Origin: Candidatus Jidaibacter acanthamoeba | Lineage (GTDB): Bacteria; Pseudomonadota; Alphaproteobacteria; Rickettsiales; Midichloriaceae | Direction of reading: 5' to 3' | DNA: 64,000 nt | Assembly: GCF_000815465.1 (NCBI RefSeq) | Contig: NZ_JSWE01000092.1 | Coordinates: 169,409-233,408 of the forward strand | Shown here: positions 8,949-17,536 of the stretch, piece after piece | Layout of the letters: each line of letters begins with the position of its first letter | How positions within the stretch are numbered: position 1 is the stretch's first letter | The notes under the pieces: generated by a model | Databases searched by the model: none | What the model was told of the DNA's origin: nothing | The model's input: only the letters and a program-made list of their open reading frames with translations | Position numbers and translations under genes: made by a program

Positions 8949-9419
8949 ATGGCAATAGGTTTGAAAGAAGGGGATAAAGCAATAGATTTTACGTTGCCCA
9001 TCAGTGAAAACGAAAGTGTTAGCTTAAAAGATTTTAAAGGAAAAAATGTAATACTTTATTTTTATCCTAAAGATAACACTCCGGGTTGCACTACCCAAGC
9101 AAAAAACTTTAGAGATCATATGTTGAAATTTAAGGAGTTGAATACTGAAATAATAGGAGTTTCCAAAGACGATTTAAAAAGCCACAGCAAATTCTCCGGG
9201 GAACATTGTCTGCCATTTAGAATTGCTTCCGATTATGAATCGGATGTTTGTGAGCAATATGGAGTTTGGGAGCAAAAAAGCTTTATGGGTAGGAAATATA
9301 TGGGTATTACACGTAGTACCTTTTTGATTGATAAAGAGGGCATAATACGAAAAATATGGCCTGAGGTTTCGGTTAAAACCCATATAGATGAAGTGTTAAA
9401 GGAGATTAAGAAGCTTTAG
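8949..9419 (+). CDS. bcp: Thioredoxin-dependent peroxiredoxin, BCP/PrxQ type
   Basis: 156 residues, the usual size for bacterioferritin comigratory protein. It reduces hydrogen peroxide and organic peroxides in the cytosol using thiol donors. The peroxidatic cysteine is C47 in TPGCTTQ, and the upstream YFYPKDNT block is conserved. The resolving cysteine five residues later, present in many BCPs, is absent, so C87 or C101, or an external thiol, must serve. Six bases separate it from the pseudokinase gene, suggesting an operon of bcp, pseudokinase and DUF2628. Confidence 0.95.
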   Translation: MAIGLKEGDKAIDFTLPISENESVSLKDFKGKNVILYFYPKDNTPGCTTQAKNFRDHMLKFKELNTEIIGVSKDDLKSHSKFSGEHCLPFRIASDYESDVCEQYGVWEQKSFMGRKYMGITRSTFLIDKEGIIRKIWPEVSVKTHIDEVLKEIKKL

Positions 9420-9425
9420 TAAATT

Positions 9426-11549
9426 ATGACCCTTTTTATCTCAAAATTAATTTCGGAAGCACCGAATATAACGGAAGTAAGTTTAAACGGCATTTTAGGC
9501 AAAATCCGCTCCGAACTGAAGGATATTAACTGTGAAATAATCGGTATTAGTGAAACGGTTGATTTAGTAGCGGATAAATACTTAATTGATATAAACGGGG
9601 GAAAAATAGAAAGTCTTTCCACTCCTAATGCCGATGCCTACTCTGCAAAAGATGTTTCAGGTACAAGCAGCCAAGACTATTATTGTTTAGTATTTAAGAA
9701 AAATATACCGACAAGACTTGCGGAAATTATTGTCTTAAAAGCAGTGCCTATTTATAACTTGATCAGACCGCTGGAAATAGGAATAACCGCAATCGGAGAG
9801 CAAGGAGAAAGGTTTTTATGCGTAATATGTGAAAAGCCTAACGGTAAATCTTTAAAAGAATTAATTAAAGAGGGGAGAGAATTTTCCCATCAATTTATAC
9901 TTAAAAAGATAGTTGCTCCGCTTAATAAGATAATTAAGGATCTGCACGGTATTGAAATCGTGCATGGTAATATTAATCCTTCTACAATTTTCTTAGACGA
10001 AAATGATGAAATTATTGTATCCGAATGCATATCAAGTTTAAACGGACTTTGCCAAGAAGATACTTATGAAACGATAAATAGGGCACAATGCCATAAATGG
10101 GGAAAAGGAGAGGGGGATAAAAGCGTGGATTATTATGCACTCGGCATGACAATCTCAAGTATAATTTCCAAAATCTTCTTTGAAGATATAAAGCATATAA
10201 ACATACTGGAAAGTAAGTTACAAAACGGTACTTTCAGCTTTTTAAATCAGCATTTTCATTTCGGCGGTACTATAGGGGATTTGCTCAAAGGATTAGTAAC
10301 GGATGATAAAAACATCAGATGGGGCTTTAAAGATATTGAAAATATACTAATGGACGGCAGCTATAGTTTGCCGGCCGTTCTTGAAAAGCCGGCGCTGCCT
10401 CGCCCGGTAATATTTAAGGAAAAAGAATATTTTCATAAAGCTCCGCTTGCTTATGACCTGGCACTCAATTGGGAAGATGCAAAAGCTTTTATAAAGCAGT
10501 CATTACTAGTGAAATGGCTGGATATAAGTGCTTCCGAGCAACTAACTATCGAAGCTTTAGAAAGTTTGCAGGAGATAGCGAAAAAAAGATTTTCTTCGTA
10601 TTCCTTATTTTCTAAAGAGGACGAGCATTTAATAAAAGTGATAATTGCTTTAGATCCTGACGGACCTGTCAGATATAAAAATTTAACTTTTTATAAAGAA
10701 AGTTTAGGGGCATTACTCATATACAGCATTAATAATGAAGAAAATGAAATCACACAATTTATTGCCAATAGCTTGTTTGTAGATTTGTTCTCATATTATG
10801 AACAGATTGCAATTTGGTTTAAAAATAAAGACTATGCAACCGGTTTAAAAGACCTTAAGCAAGCAACTGGTAATATAAGAAAAGCAGGGTTCGGGTTTGG
10901 GATTGAAAGATGCTGTTATGATCTTAATGTTTCTTTGCCCTCTCAAAGCCATGTAATAAGAGGGGAAATATGTTACGGAATTAAAGACATTTTAACCTAT
11001 TTGGATAAGCAAAGCATAGAGATTGACGAACTGCTTTTGAAAAAGAACTTACTTTGTTTTGTAGCAAGCAGAATCGGCCTTGCTGAGGAGCTTAGGGTAA
11101 CTAAACTTATAAGTTTTTATATGCTGGAGAAGGACAAAACTTTTATAAGCCTAATGATTCTAGGTATGGCACAGGAAAAGACAGGAGTAAAAGAGCTTAT
11201 AAATTTAAGCGAGCTTTATGCCGAAAAAATCAAAACTATTTTAGATGAAGTTATTAAAGGCGAGGCAATAAAGAAAGACATTTTTGCGGCAATTAATAAA
11301 GTAAAATCACAAGGTAATTTAAATCTAATTAAGCAAAGCGCTACCGATATCTATTACCTCGAGCAAGATATTAAAGGCTTTACTCAAGCTACCGCTCGTG
11401 TAGATTTTATAAATAAAGAACTGGAACGCTTAAAAGATAAATATACTATAGAGCGTGAAGCTAAGGAGTGGGGATTAAAAATAGCGGTAAAAGTTAGTTA
11501 CATTATTGTATTATTTAGTATAATACTTGCAATATCAGGAGGATTATAA
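9426..11549 (+). CDS. Membrane-anchored pseudokinase (protein kinase-like fold)
   Basis: 707 residues. Residues about 70-300 follow the order of a protein kinase domain, with the catalytic-loop equivalent at 180-187 reading HGNINPST. The canonical HRDxKPxN Asp and Lys are both replaced by Asn, and no DFG is seen where the loop reads IIVSE, so catalysis looks lost. A helical region follows (300-670) and a single membrane helix closes the protein (about 687-705), leaving the kinase-like part cytosolic. It sits between bcp and a DUF2628 membrane protein 5 bp downstream, likely one operon. Role unknown; scaffold or sensor is a guess. Confidence 0.8.
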   Translation: MTLFISKLISEAPNITEVSLNGILGKIRSELKDINCEIIGISETVDLVADKYLIDINGGKIESLSTPNADAYSAKDVSGTSSQDYYCLVFKKNIPTRLAEIIVLKAVPIYNLIRPLEIGITAIGEQGERFLCVICEKPNGKSLKELIKEGREFSHQFILKKIVAPLNKIIKDLHGIEIVHGNINPSTIFLDENDEIIVSECISSLNGLCQEDTYETINRAQCHKWGKGEGDKSVDYYALGMTISSIISKIFFEDIKHINILESKLQNGTFSFLNQHFHFGGTIGDLLKGLVTDDKNIRWGFKDIENILMDGSYSLPAVLEKPALPRPVIFKEKEYFHKAPLAYDLALNWEDAKAFIKQSLLVKWLDISASEQLTIEALESLQEIAKKRFSSYSLFSKEDEHLIKVIIALDPDGPVRYKNLTFYKESLGALLIYSINNEENEITQFIANSLFVDLFSYYEQIAIWFKNKDYATGLKDLKQATGNIRKAGFGFGIERCCYDLNVSLPSQSHVIRGEICYGIKDILTYLDKQSIEIDELLLKKNLLCFVASRIGLAEELRVTKLISFYMLEKDKTFISLMILGMAQEKTGVKELINLSELYAEKIKTILDEVIKGEAIKKDIFAAINKVKSQGNLNLIKQSATDIYYLEQDIKGFTQATARVDFINKELERLKDKYTIEREAKEWGLKIAVKVSYIIVLFSIILAISGGL

Positions 11550-11554
11550 CACTT

Positions 11555-11944
11555 ATGAAAGTTTTTTCCGTATTTTCAAAAAAGCAAGTTAATGATTATT
11601 TCAAAGATGTGATTTATATTGAAGAGGAATTCTCAGTCGGAGCAGCCTGCTTCAGCTGGGTATGGGCGCTTTACTGTCGCATGTGGTGCACAAGTGCACT
11701 TATCTTTTTAGCGTATTTTATACTATATTTATTGTTTTCTTGGGCTAAAATCAATCAGGATGCTTTTATGCTGTTGTTTTTAGTACTCTCGCTTTACATC
11801 GGGTCGTTCGCAAAGGATTGGTATGCAAAAAGCCTAACTAAAAAGGGTTATGATTTCAAAGGAGTGATTGCAGCTCACAATTTGGAAGAAGCACAGCTGA
11901 AATATATCGCTCAGGAAACGGACAAGGCTATGGTAGGAGTTTAA
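11555..11944 (+). CDS. DUF2628-like inner-membrane protein
   Basis: 129 residues. The N-terminal cytosolic part is followed by the family signature FSWVWALYCRMW (about residues 33-44) and two membrane segments, ending in a short charged cytosolic tail. DUF2628 proteins are small inner-membrane proteins of unknown function. It begins 5 bp after the pseudokinase stop and the two are probably cotranslated, which suggests they may work together at the membrane. Confidence 0.75.
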   Translation: MKVFSVFSKKQVNDYFKDVIYIEEEFSVGAACFSWVWALYCRMWCTSALIFLAYFILYLLFSWAKINQDAFMLLFLVLSLYIGSFAKDWYAKSLTKKGYDFKGVIAAHNLEEAQLKYIAQETDKAMVGV

Positions 11945-12018
11945 TAGCCGGCGTTTTATAAAACCTTTCAAATATTATTTTATAGCTATTTTCATATAAG
12001 TTGATTTGATTATCTGTG

Positions 12019-12085
12019 TAGTAAATTAAGTTACAACCCATACAATAGCACTTATTTAACCCGGGTGCATTATAACAATTAAAGA
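12019..12085 (+). repeat. Intergenic repeat R3, left part, interrupted by a miniature element
   Basis: Starts TAGTAAATTAAGTTA and runs through CATACAATAGCACTTATTTAACCC to AAAGATA. It matches 57914-57987 closely. There the sequence continues as CATAAAAATTAC, whereas here a miniature element intervenes and CATAGAATAC appears on its far side at 12318. The copy is therefore probably one unit split by insertion. Non-coding. Confidence 0.6.
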
Positions 12086-12317
12086 TATAGTATGTTAAGT
12101 TGAATATCTTACATACATGGAGCATAGTTAAACTATAAAAAATTAAACTAAGTTTGCGTATAAATGACATAGTCATTTATACGAGCACGCGCCATAAATG
12201 GCCGCGAGGCGCGTGCTTCTTATTATCTAATTTTTCAGTTGCAGACTATATAGTCATATTAAACTTAACTTATTGCATTCGGATAAACGCGTTAGATATT
12301 CAACTTATTTTACTATA
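12086..12317 (+). mobile_element. Miniature inverted-repeat element, copy A
   Basis: One of six related elements of about 235 bp in this window. The ends are inverted (TATAGTATGTTAAGTTGAA at the left, its near-complement at the right) and TA flanks both sides, fitting a TA target duplication as made by IS630/Tc1-type transposases. Inside is a 12-bp stem palindrome CGTATAAATGAC/GTCATTTATACG, a 10-bp stem AGCACGCGCC/GGCGCGTGCT around ATAAATGG, and GACTATATAGTC. No protein is encoded, so it would depend on a transposase elsewhere. Confidence 0.8.
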
Positions 12318-12326
12318 CATAGAATA

Positions 12327-12794
12327 CTAGGTATTAAATTCCGTTTCTGCTTTTGGCAGGGCAGCTACTATTTTTATGCACTTATTTAGACGATAATAAA
12401 AATATAAGTTATAAACCACTGAAAGTACACAAGTTACAATGCATGTTGGAAGATTATCCAAGCTAATGATTAGATTTTCTAAAAATTGCGCTTCTGTATT
12501 ATATATAGCGATTAATAAAACAACTAATGTTCCAGGTAGAGCTATTATAATAGAACTTCTAACCGTAATCGGTATTGAAAGGCAAATTGAGCGCTCAATG
12601 AAGGATTTACTATCACCTTTGCAATTTGTACGAAATACATAAATCATACCGAATAAAGTTAAAAGTGATTCGCAAGCACAAATGGCTATATCATATTTCG
12701 ATTCAATAGTTGAACCTAAAACCATTTGTGATAGCAAAATTAGCGTTAGATAAACAAAATAATAACTAAATTTTTCGTCTCTCATTAAGGACAT
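12327..12794 (-). CDS. Hypothetical four-helix membrane protein
   Basis: 155 residues with about four hydrophobic segments (around 12-30, 38-55, 72-97 and 112-135) separated by short loops. No signal peptide or family is recognised. The reading frame closes 10 bp from the end of a miniature element, and the gene is separated by 92 bp from rluD, which runs in the same direction. Composition resembles its neighbours. Function unknown. Confidence 0.6.
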   Translation of the reverse strand: MSLMRDEKFSYYFVYLTLILLSQMVLGSTIESKYDIAICACESLLTLFGMIYVFRTNCKGDSKSFIERSICLSIPITVRSSIIIALPGTLVVLLIAIYNTEAQFLENLIISLDNLPTCIVTCVLSVVYNLYFYYRLNKCIKIVAALPKAETEFNT

Positions 12795-12886
12795 TATCTT
12801 TTAGTTGGTGGGCTAATTTTTTATCATTCCACAAAATCATGCTTTAAAACTTCTTCTTTTTTAAACTTGCTGCATATTATAATATA

Positions 12887-13864
12887 TCAACTCCTAAGCC
12901 CAGCCAAAAGCTGCATAATGTCCTCAGGCAATCGGCTTTCAAAGCTGAGCTCCTGACAGGTAAAAGGATGAGTAAGTTTAAGCCTAACTGCATGCAAAGC
13001 TTGGCGTGGGAACTGTTTGATAAGCTCGGCTGTTTCTTTATTAAAGCAATTTAAATTGTGATTTAAATTAGTGCCGTAAGTTTGATCGCCGATAATCGGA
13101 GTCTTCTTATGGGTTAAATGTACTCTTATCTGATGGGTTCTACCGGTTTCAAGTTCGCATTCAACTAAGCTTATAGCGCCACCACCAAATTTTTCCAATA
13201 CATTATATCTTGTGATTGCAACCCTGCCTTCATGCCTTACTACAGTCATTTTTTTTCTATCTTTCGGGTTTCTTGCAATATTAGTTTGAATTGTGCCTAT
13301 ATGAGGGGTAAGTGTGCCATAAACTAAAGCCAAATAGGTGCGTTTAATTTCCCTCTCTGCTAATTGCTTTGAAAGCTTGGCATGAGTGATATCATCTTTG
13401 GCAATTACAATCAGCCCTGAAGTATCTTTATCCAATCTATGTACAATCCCCGGCCTTTGGGTGCCTCCTAATTGTGATAAATTATTGCCGAAGTGATGAA
13501 TAAGTGCATTTACCAAAGTATCATTGTGATTGCCGGCCCCTGGGTGCACAGTAAGATAAGGGGGCTTATCCAAAATAATTAATTCATTATCTTCATATAT
13601 AATATTTAAATCTAAATTTTTAGGGGTAAGTATTGATTCCTCACAGGGTGGAACAAATATTCTTAGCTTATCTCCTTCCCTGACCGAATAAGAGATATTA
13701 GAGAAGGTACAATCATTTAAGTAAAAATTATCACCCTCTATTAACTTTTTAATTTTAGTTCTGGAAAATTCTGTTAGTTTATATGCGAGTAGCTTATCGA
13801 GTCGTAAACCTTGTTCTTCAAGTGTAACTACGAATTCAAAGGTTTGTTTATAAAACTTACTCAT
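12887..13864 (-). CDS. rluD: 23S rRNA pseudouridine synthase, RluD/RluA family
   Basis: 325 residues: an N-terminal S4 RNA-binding domain (about 15-75) and a pseudouridine synthase domain whose active-site motif HRLDKDTSGL lies at 142-151, with D145 the likely catalytic aspartate. S4 plus this length fits RluD, which modifies helix 69 of 23S rRNA and aids ribosome assembly; RluC is the alternative. It is divergent from the small membrane protein gene at 13882 with only 17 bp between starts. Confidence 0.92.
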   Translation of the reverse strand: MSKFYKQTFEFVVTLEEQGLRLDKLLAYKLTEFSRTKIKKLIEGDNFYLNDCTFSNISYSVREGDKLRIFVPPCEESILTPKNLDLNIIYEDNELIILDKPPYLTVHPGAGNHNDTLVNALIHHFGNNLSQLGGTQRPGIVHRLDKDTSGLIVIAKDDITHAKLSKQLAEREIKRTYLALVYGTLTPHIGTIQTNIARNPKDRKKMTVVRHEGRVAITRYNVLEKFGGGAISLVECELETGRTHQIRVHLTHKKTPIIGDQTYGTNLNHNLNCFNKETAELIKQFPRQALHAVRLKLTHPFTCQELSFESRLPEDIMQLLAGLRS

Positions 13865-13881
13865 AAATTAAGAGGAATAAT

Positions 13882-14256
13882 ATGGGTTATCATAAAAGCA
13901 ACAAGTTCGGATTATTAAATTTTTTTGTTTACGCAATAGTAATAATTTTAGGTATATGGGTTATAACTTATATAAGTAATAAATACAATTTTGTCAAAGA
14001 AGCTCCTGAAGGAGAAAGCTCTACAAGTTTGGTGTGCGAAAATCTTTCCGCTAAAATTATTCTTGAATCTAAAATTCAGGATATGAAAGAAGTTGGTAAT
14101 AAGTTAATATTGCTTACCGTCCCTGAAGCAGGGAGTCAGCAGATAATCATTTTTGATTACTGTCAAAATAAAATTATAAGCGATCTCCTAATTGAAATAA
14201 AGGATAAAAAGGTTAAAGATCTGGGAGAATTAGAAAGTAACTCAATAATAGGATAA
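13882..14256 (+). CDS. Single-pass membrane protein, DUF6476-like
   Basis: 124 residues with one N-terminal membrane helix (about 12-30) followed by a small beta-rich periplasmic part. AGAGGA precedes the ATG. The layout (one helix, then KIILESKIQ, LILLTVPEAG, QQIIIFDYC strands) and a place divergent from an rluA-type gene recall the alphaproteobacterial DUF6476 proteins, but this is a weak match. nrdR follows after 4 bp, so it may head an operon with nrdR and murG. Confidence 0.65.
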   Translation: MGYHKSNKFGLLNFFVYAIVIILGIWVITYISNKYNFVKEAPEGESSTSLVCENLSAKIILESKIQDMKEVGNKLILLTVPEAGSQQIIIFDYCQNKIISDLLIEIKDKKVKDLGELESNSIIG

Positions 14257-14260
14257 GTCT

Positions 14261-14722
14261 ATGAAATGTCCTTTCTGCGGGTTTTTAGATAGTCAAGTTA
14301 AAGATTCCCGTCCCTCGGAGGATGGCCTAACTATTAAACGCAGAAGGTTTTGCCCTGATTGCGGAGGAAGGTTCACTACCTATGAAAGAATTGAGATGAG
14401 GGAGCTCTTTGTTATTAAAAAAGGTGGAGACAAGCGACTTTTTGACCCGTCAAAATTATTGAAATCCATGCAGGTTGCAGCGAGAAAAAGGCCGGTGGAT
14501 GCGGAGCAGCTGGAAGAAATAGTATCCCGTATTACTAAAAAACTTGAGAAATACGGTGAGGGTGAGATAACTTCACAGGCAGTTGGGCAATTGGTGATGA
14601 ATGAGCTTTTAAAAATTGATCAGGTGGCATACGTAAGATATGCCTCTGTATATAAAGACTTTGCGGAAGCAAGTGATTTCGGAAAATTTATTGAAAACTT
14701 AAATATTACTAAAGATGAATAA
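14261..14722 (+). CDS. nrdR: Transcriptional repressor NrdR
   Basis: 153 residues, the normal length. An N-terminal zinc ribbon with C3, C6, C31 and C34 is followed by an ATP-cone domain (about 46-136). NrdR senses dATP/ATP and represses ribonucleotide reductase genes by binding paired NrdR boxes. No nrd gene lies in the window, so its targets are elsewhere. The stop overlaps the start of murG by 8 bp, indicating coupled translation. Confidence 0.97.
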   Translation: MKCPFCGFLDSQVKDSRPSEDGLTIKRRRFCPDCGGRFTTYERIEMRELFVIKKGGDKRLFDPSKLLKSMQVAARKRPVDAEQLEEIVSRITKKLEKYGEGEITSQAVGQLVMNELLKIDQVAYVRYASVYKDFAEASDFGKFIENLNITKDE

Positions 14723-15803
14723 CAACACTATTATTATAGCAACCGGCGGTACAGGAGGACATATATTTCCTGCACAGGCCTTATCCGATAAACTGGTTAA
14801 AGAAAATTTTAATCCGGTACTTATTTGTGATAATAGGGCGAATAAATTTCTTTACGGAAGCTTCCAATCAGTTAAAAAGTTTCAAATCAGCTCTTCTAAT
14901 CTTTCGGGAGGGATAATCTCTAAGCTCCAAGGTTTAAGTTTACTGTTGATTAATATCCTAAAAGTCATATTTATTTATCTTAAAATAAAGCCGGGATGTG
15001 TGGTAGGATTCGGCGGGTATCCTGCATTGCCTAGCATTGTTGCAGCAATTATACTTAATATTCCGATCATTATGTATGAACCTAATGCAGTTTTGGGTCG
15101 TGTTAATAAATGGTTCCTGCGTTATGCAAAGGTGCTTGCTCTTTTTATGCCGAACACTACAAAAATTGCAGAAAAACATAAAAAAAAGGTGGAAGTTGTC
15201 GGGGATTTGGTTAGGGATGAACTTTTAAAGCAAGCAGAGCAAGAGAGAATTAAAAATAAAAAATTTACTTTATTAATTTTCGGAGGTAGCCAAGGAGCAC
15301 AAGTTTTTTCTGAAGTCATTCCGGAAGCTGTAAAATTATTGCCGCCTCTTTTACGTAAAAAGTTATTAATTATCCAGCAGGCACGCCCTAATCTGGTGGA
15401 GCAAACTATAGAGGCTTATAAGAAAATTGAGGTAGAAGCTGTTATTAAGCCATTCTTTGAAAATATCGGCGAATTATATTTAAAAGCAGATCTGGTCATT
15501 TGCCGCTCAGGCGCTTCGACTATTTCAGAGCTGATTAACTTTAAGCTACCTGCTATTCTGGTTCCGTTCCCGCATGCAACCGATAACCATCAATACTACA
15601 ATGCTTTATATCTTGTAGAAAATGCTACGGCACGCCTTATTACACAAGACAAATTTAAATCGATAGTGCTTGCGGAGCAACTTGAAGAATTGATAGAGTC
15701 AAGTATTAAGCTTAAAAAGCTTAAAACTGCTTATGATAAAATGAAAACAACTAACGGAACTCAAAAATTGTTTTCCATAGTGCGGAAGCATATGAAAAAA
15801 TAA
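14715..15803 (+). CDS. murG: UDP-GlcNAc:undecaprenyl-pyrophosphoryl-MurNAc-pentapeptide transferase
   Basis: 362 residues, full length for MurG, the peripheral inner-membrane enzyme that converts lipid I to lipid II. The glycine-rich loop GGTGGHIFPA (about 11-20), GFGGYPA and the UDP-sugar loop GGSQGAQVF are all present. It overlaps nrdR by 8 bp rather than sitting in a mur/fts cluster, a scattered arrangement typical of reduced alphaproteobacteria. Together with murJ at 58938 it shows that lipid II is made and flipped. Confidence 0.97.
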   Translation: MNNNTIIIATGGTGGHIFPAQALSDKLVKENFNPVLICDNRANKFLYGSFQSVKKFQISSSNLSGGIISKLQGLSLLLINILKVIFIYLKIKPGCVVGFGGYPALPSIVAAIILNIPIIMYEPNAVLGRVNKWFLRYAKVLALFMPNTTKIAEKHKKKVEVVGDLVRDELLKQAEQERIKNKKFTLLIFGGSQGAQVFSEVIPEAVKLLPPLLRKKLLIIQQARPNLVEQTIEAYKKIEVEAVIKPFFENIGELYLKADLVICRSGASTISELINFKLPAILVPFPHATDNHQYYNALYLVENATARLITQDKFKSIVLAEQLEELIESSIKLKKLKTAYDKMKTTNGTQKLFSIVRKHMKK

Positions 15804-15874
15804 ACTTAAAATCTTGATTTTAATATAGTAGCAGCTAACATTAAATTAAGGGATCGACAAAATAAGGAAAAATT

Positions 15875-17314
15875 ATGACAGAAAGAACTATTACAGTAGC
15901 TTACGGTGACGGCATTGGCCCCGAAATAATGGAAGCTACGCTTTTCATATTAAAAGAGGCGGGAGCAAAGCTTAATATAGAAACCATAGATATCGGTGAA
16001 AAATTATATCTCAAAGGTTTCGGGTCGGGAATTTCTAAGGAAGCATGGGAGACGGTAAAGCGTAATAAAATTATTTTAAAATCACCGATTACCACCCCTC
16101 AAGGTAAGGGGTATAAAAGCCTTAACGTAACTTTTCGAAAAGGCTTGGGGTTATTTGCTAACGTGCGTCCGACTGTTTCATATTATCCTTATATTGAAAG
16201 CAACCACCAAAAGATGGATATGGTGATTGTGAGAGAAAACGAAGAAGATTTATATGCCGGTATTGAATATCGCATGACTGCTAACAGTAGCGCATGTTTT
16301 AAGCTTATATCTAGGCAGGGCTGTGAGAAAATCATAAGATATGCTTTTGAATACGCTCGTCTTAACAATAGGAAGAAAGTAACTTGTGTTTCTAAAGATA
16401 ACATAATGAAAGTTACCGACGGTTCTTTCCACGCTATATTTGACGAAATTGCACCTCTCTATCCTGAAATTAAGACTGATCACTTTATAGTCGATATCGG
16501 AGCAGCAAAAATTGCTTCTCGCCCGGAGATCTTTGATGTTATAGTGACCCTGAATTTATATGGTGATATTATTTCCGATATAGCCGCGGAAGTATCAGGC
16601 TCGGTAGGCTTAGCAGGAAGCGCAAATATCGGAGAGAAATATGCGATGTTTGAAGCAATCCACGGTTCAGCTCCCGATATTGCAGGTAAAAAGATGGCTA
16701 ACCCTTCAGGGTTATTAAATGGTGCAATAATGATGCTTGAATATATCGGGCAAGCTGATGTGGCGGTAAAAATCCAGAATGCCTGGCTTAAAACGATTGA
16801 AGAGGGAATCCATACCGCTGATATTTATAAAGAAGGTAAAAGTAAGAAAAAAGTTGAGACTATGGAATTTGCTAAAGCAGTCGTGGAAAATTTAGGTAAA
16901 AAGCCTGTACATTTTTCTCCCCTGGCTGAGCGCGAAGCTAAGCTTATTAACTTGCCGAAAATGGAGCTTGATACCCAAACCAAAGAAATAATAGGTGTAG
17001 ATTTTTATATTGAAGACAGAAGTGCCAACCCGAAGGCTATAGCTGAGCAAGTGAAGGCTTTACACCCTAAATTAGAACTTGAAAATATTTCTCAAAGAGG
17101 AATTAAAGTTTGGCCGGAGAATGAGGTGGAAAACTTATCTTATGATTTATGGCGTTTAAGGTATATTTCTTCAAATGCAGATCATAAACTTAGCCAAAAA
17201 GATATTTTAGAGCTAAGTGAAGGGATCTCAAACAAAGGTGTAGAGATCAGCACTATTCAAATGCTTTATGTGTTTGAGGGAATGGCCGGGTTCACTAAAT
17301 CCCAAGGGGATTAA
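15875..17314 (+). CDS. icd: NADP-dependent isocitrate dehydrogenase, long rickettsial form
   Basis: 479 residues with AAGGA before the ATG. The first ~340 residues form the isocitrate/isopropylmalate dehydrogenase fold (YGDGIGPEIM, VRENEEDLYAGIEYR, NLYGDIISDIAAE, HGSAPDIAGK), catalysing isocitrate to 2-oxoglutarate in the TCA cycle. About 130 extra C-terminal residues (from around 350) make it longer than the E. coli enzyme and match the size of Rickettsia enzymes as I recall them. A likely terminator follows at 17333. Confidence 0.95.
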   Translation: MTERTITVAYGDGIGPEIMEATLFILKEAGAKLNIETIDIGEKLYLKGFGSGISKEAWETVKRNKIILKSPITTPQGKGYKSLNVTFRKGLGLFANVRPTVSYYPYIESNHQKMDMVIVRENEEDLYAGIEYRMTANSSACFKLISRQGCEKIIRYAFEYARLNNRKKVTCVSKDNIMKVTDGSFHAIFDEIAPLYPEIKTDHFIVDIGAAKIASRPEIFDVIVTLNLYGDIISDIAAEVSGSVGLAGSANIGEKYAMFEAIHGSAPDIAGKKMANPSGLLNGAIMMLEYIGQADVAVKIQNAWLKTIEEGIHTADIYKEGKSKKKVETMEFAKAVVENLGKKPVHFSPLAEREAKLINLPKMELDTQTKEIIGVDFYIEDRSANPKAIAEQVKALHPKLELENISQRGIKVWPENEVENLSYDLWRLRYISSNADHKLSQKDILELSEGISNKGVEISTIQMLYVFEGMAGFTKSQGD

Positions 17315-17332
17315 AAATTAAAACTTTTAATG

Positions 17333-17366
17333 AGGGCACTTAGGTTAATACTAATTGTGCCCTTTA
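17333..17366 (+). terminator. Rho-independent terminator after icd
   Basis: AGGGCAC (17333-17339) pairs with GTGCCCT (17357-17363) across a 17-base loop and is followed by a short T-rich run. It lies 19 bp after the icd stop and points the right way. Confidence 0.6.
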
Positions 17367-17536
17367 TTTACCTTCAGAAGGGCTTTTTATGATAAAATAT
17401 GTAATTACTATATAAAATTAATTTATTGAGATAGTGTAATAAAAATTAACTAAATATTAACTTATTCTATTGTATAGTTGAATAAATAAGGGGGGAGTGC
17501 TTATTAAGTGCTTGTTATGCTAAAAAGGGGGAGCAT

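Noticed and set aside
8900-9001. 34 extra N-terminal residues for the O-antigen ligase-like protein
   Set aside because: They would overlap the opposed bcp coding sequence by 53 bp and lack a ribosome site.
15806-15823. TTAAAATC-TT-GATTTTAA palindrome after murG as terminator
   Set aside because: All A/T except for two pairs, two-base loop and no T-tract; too weak to call.
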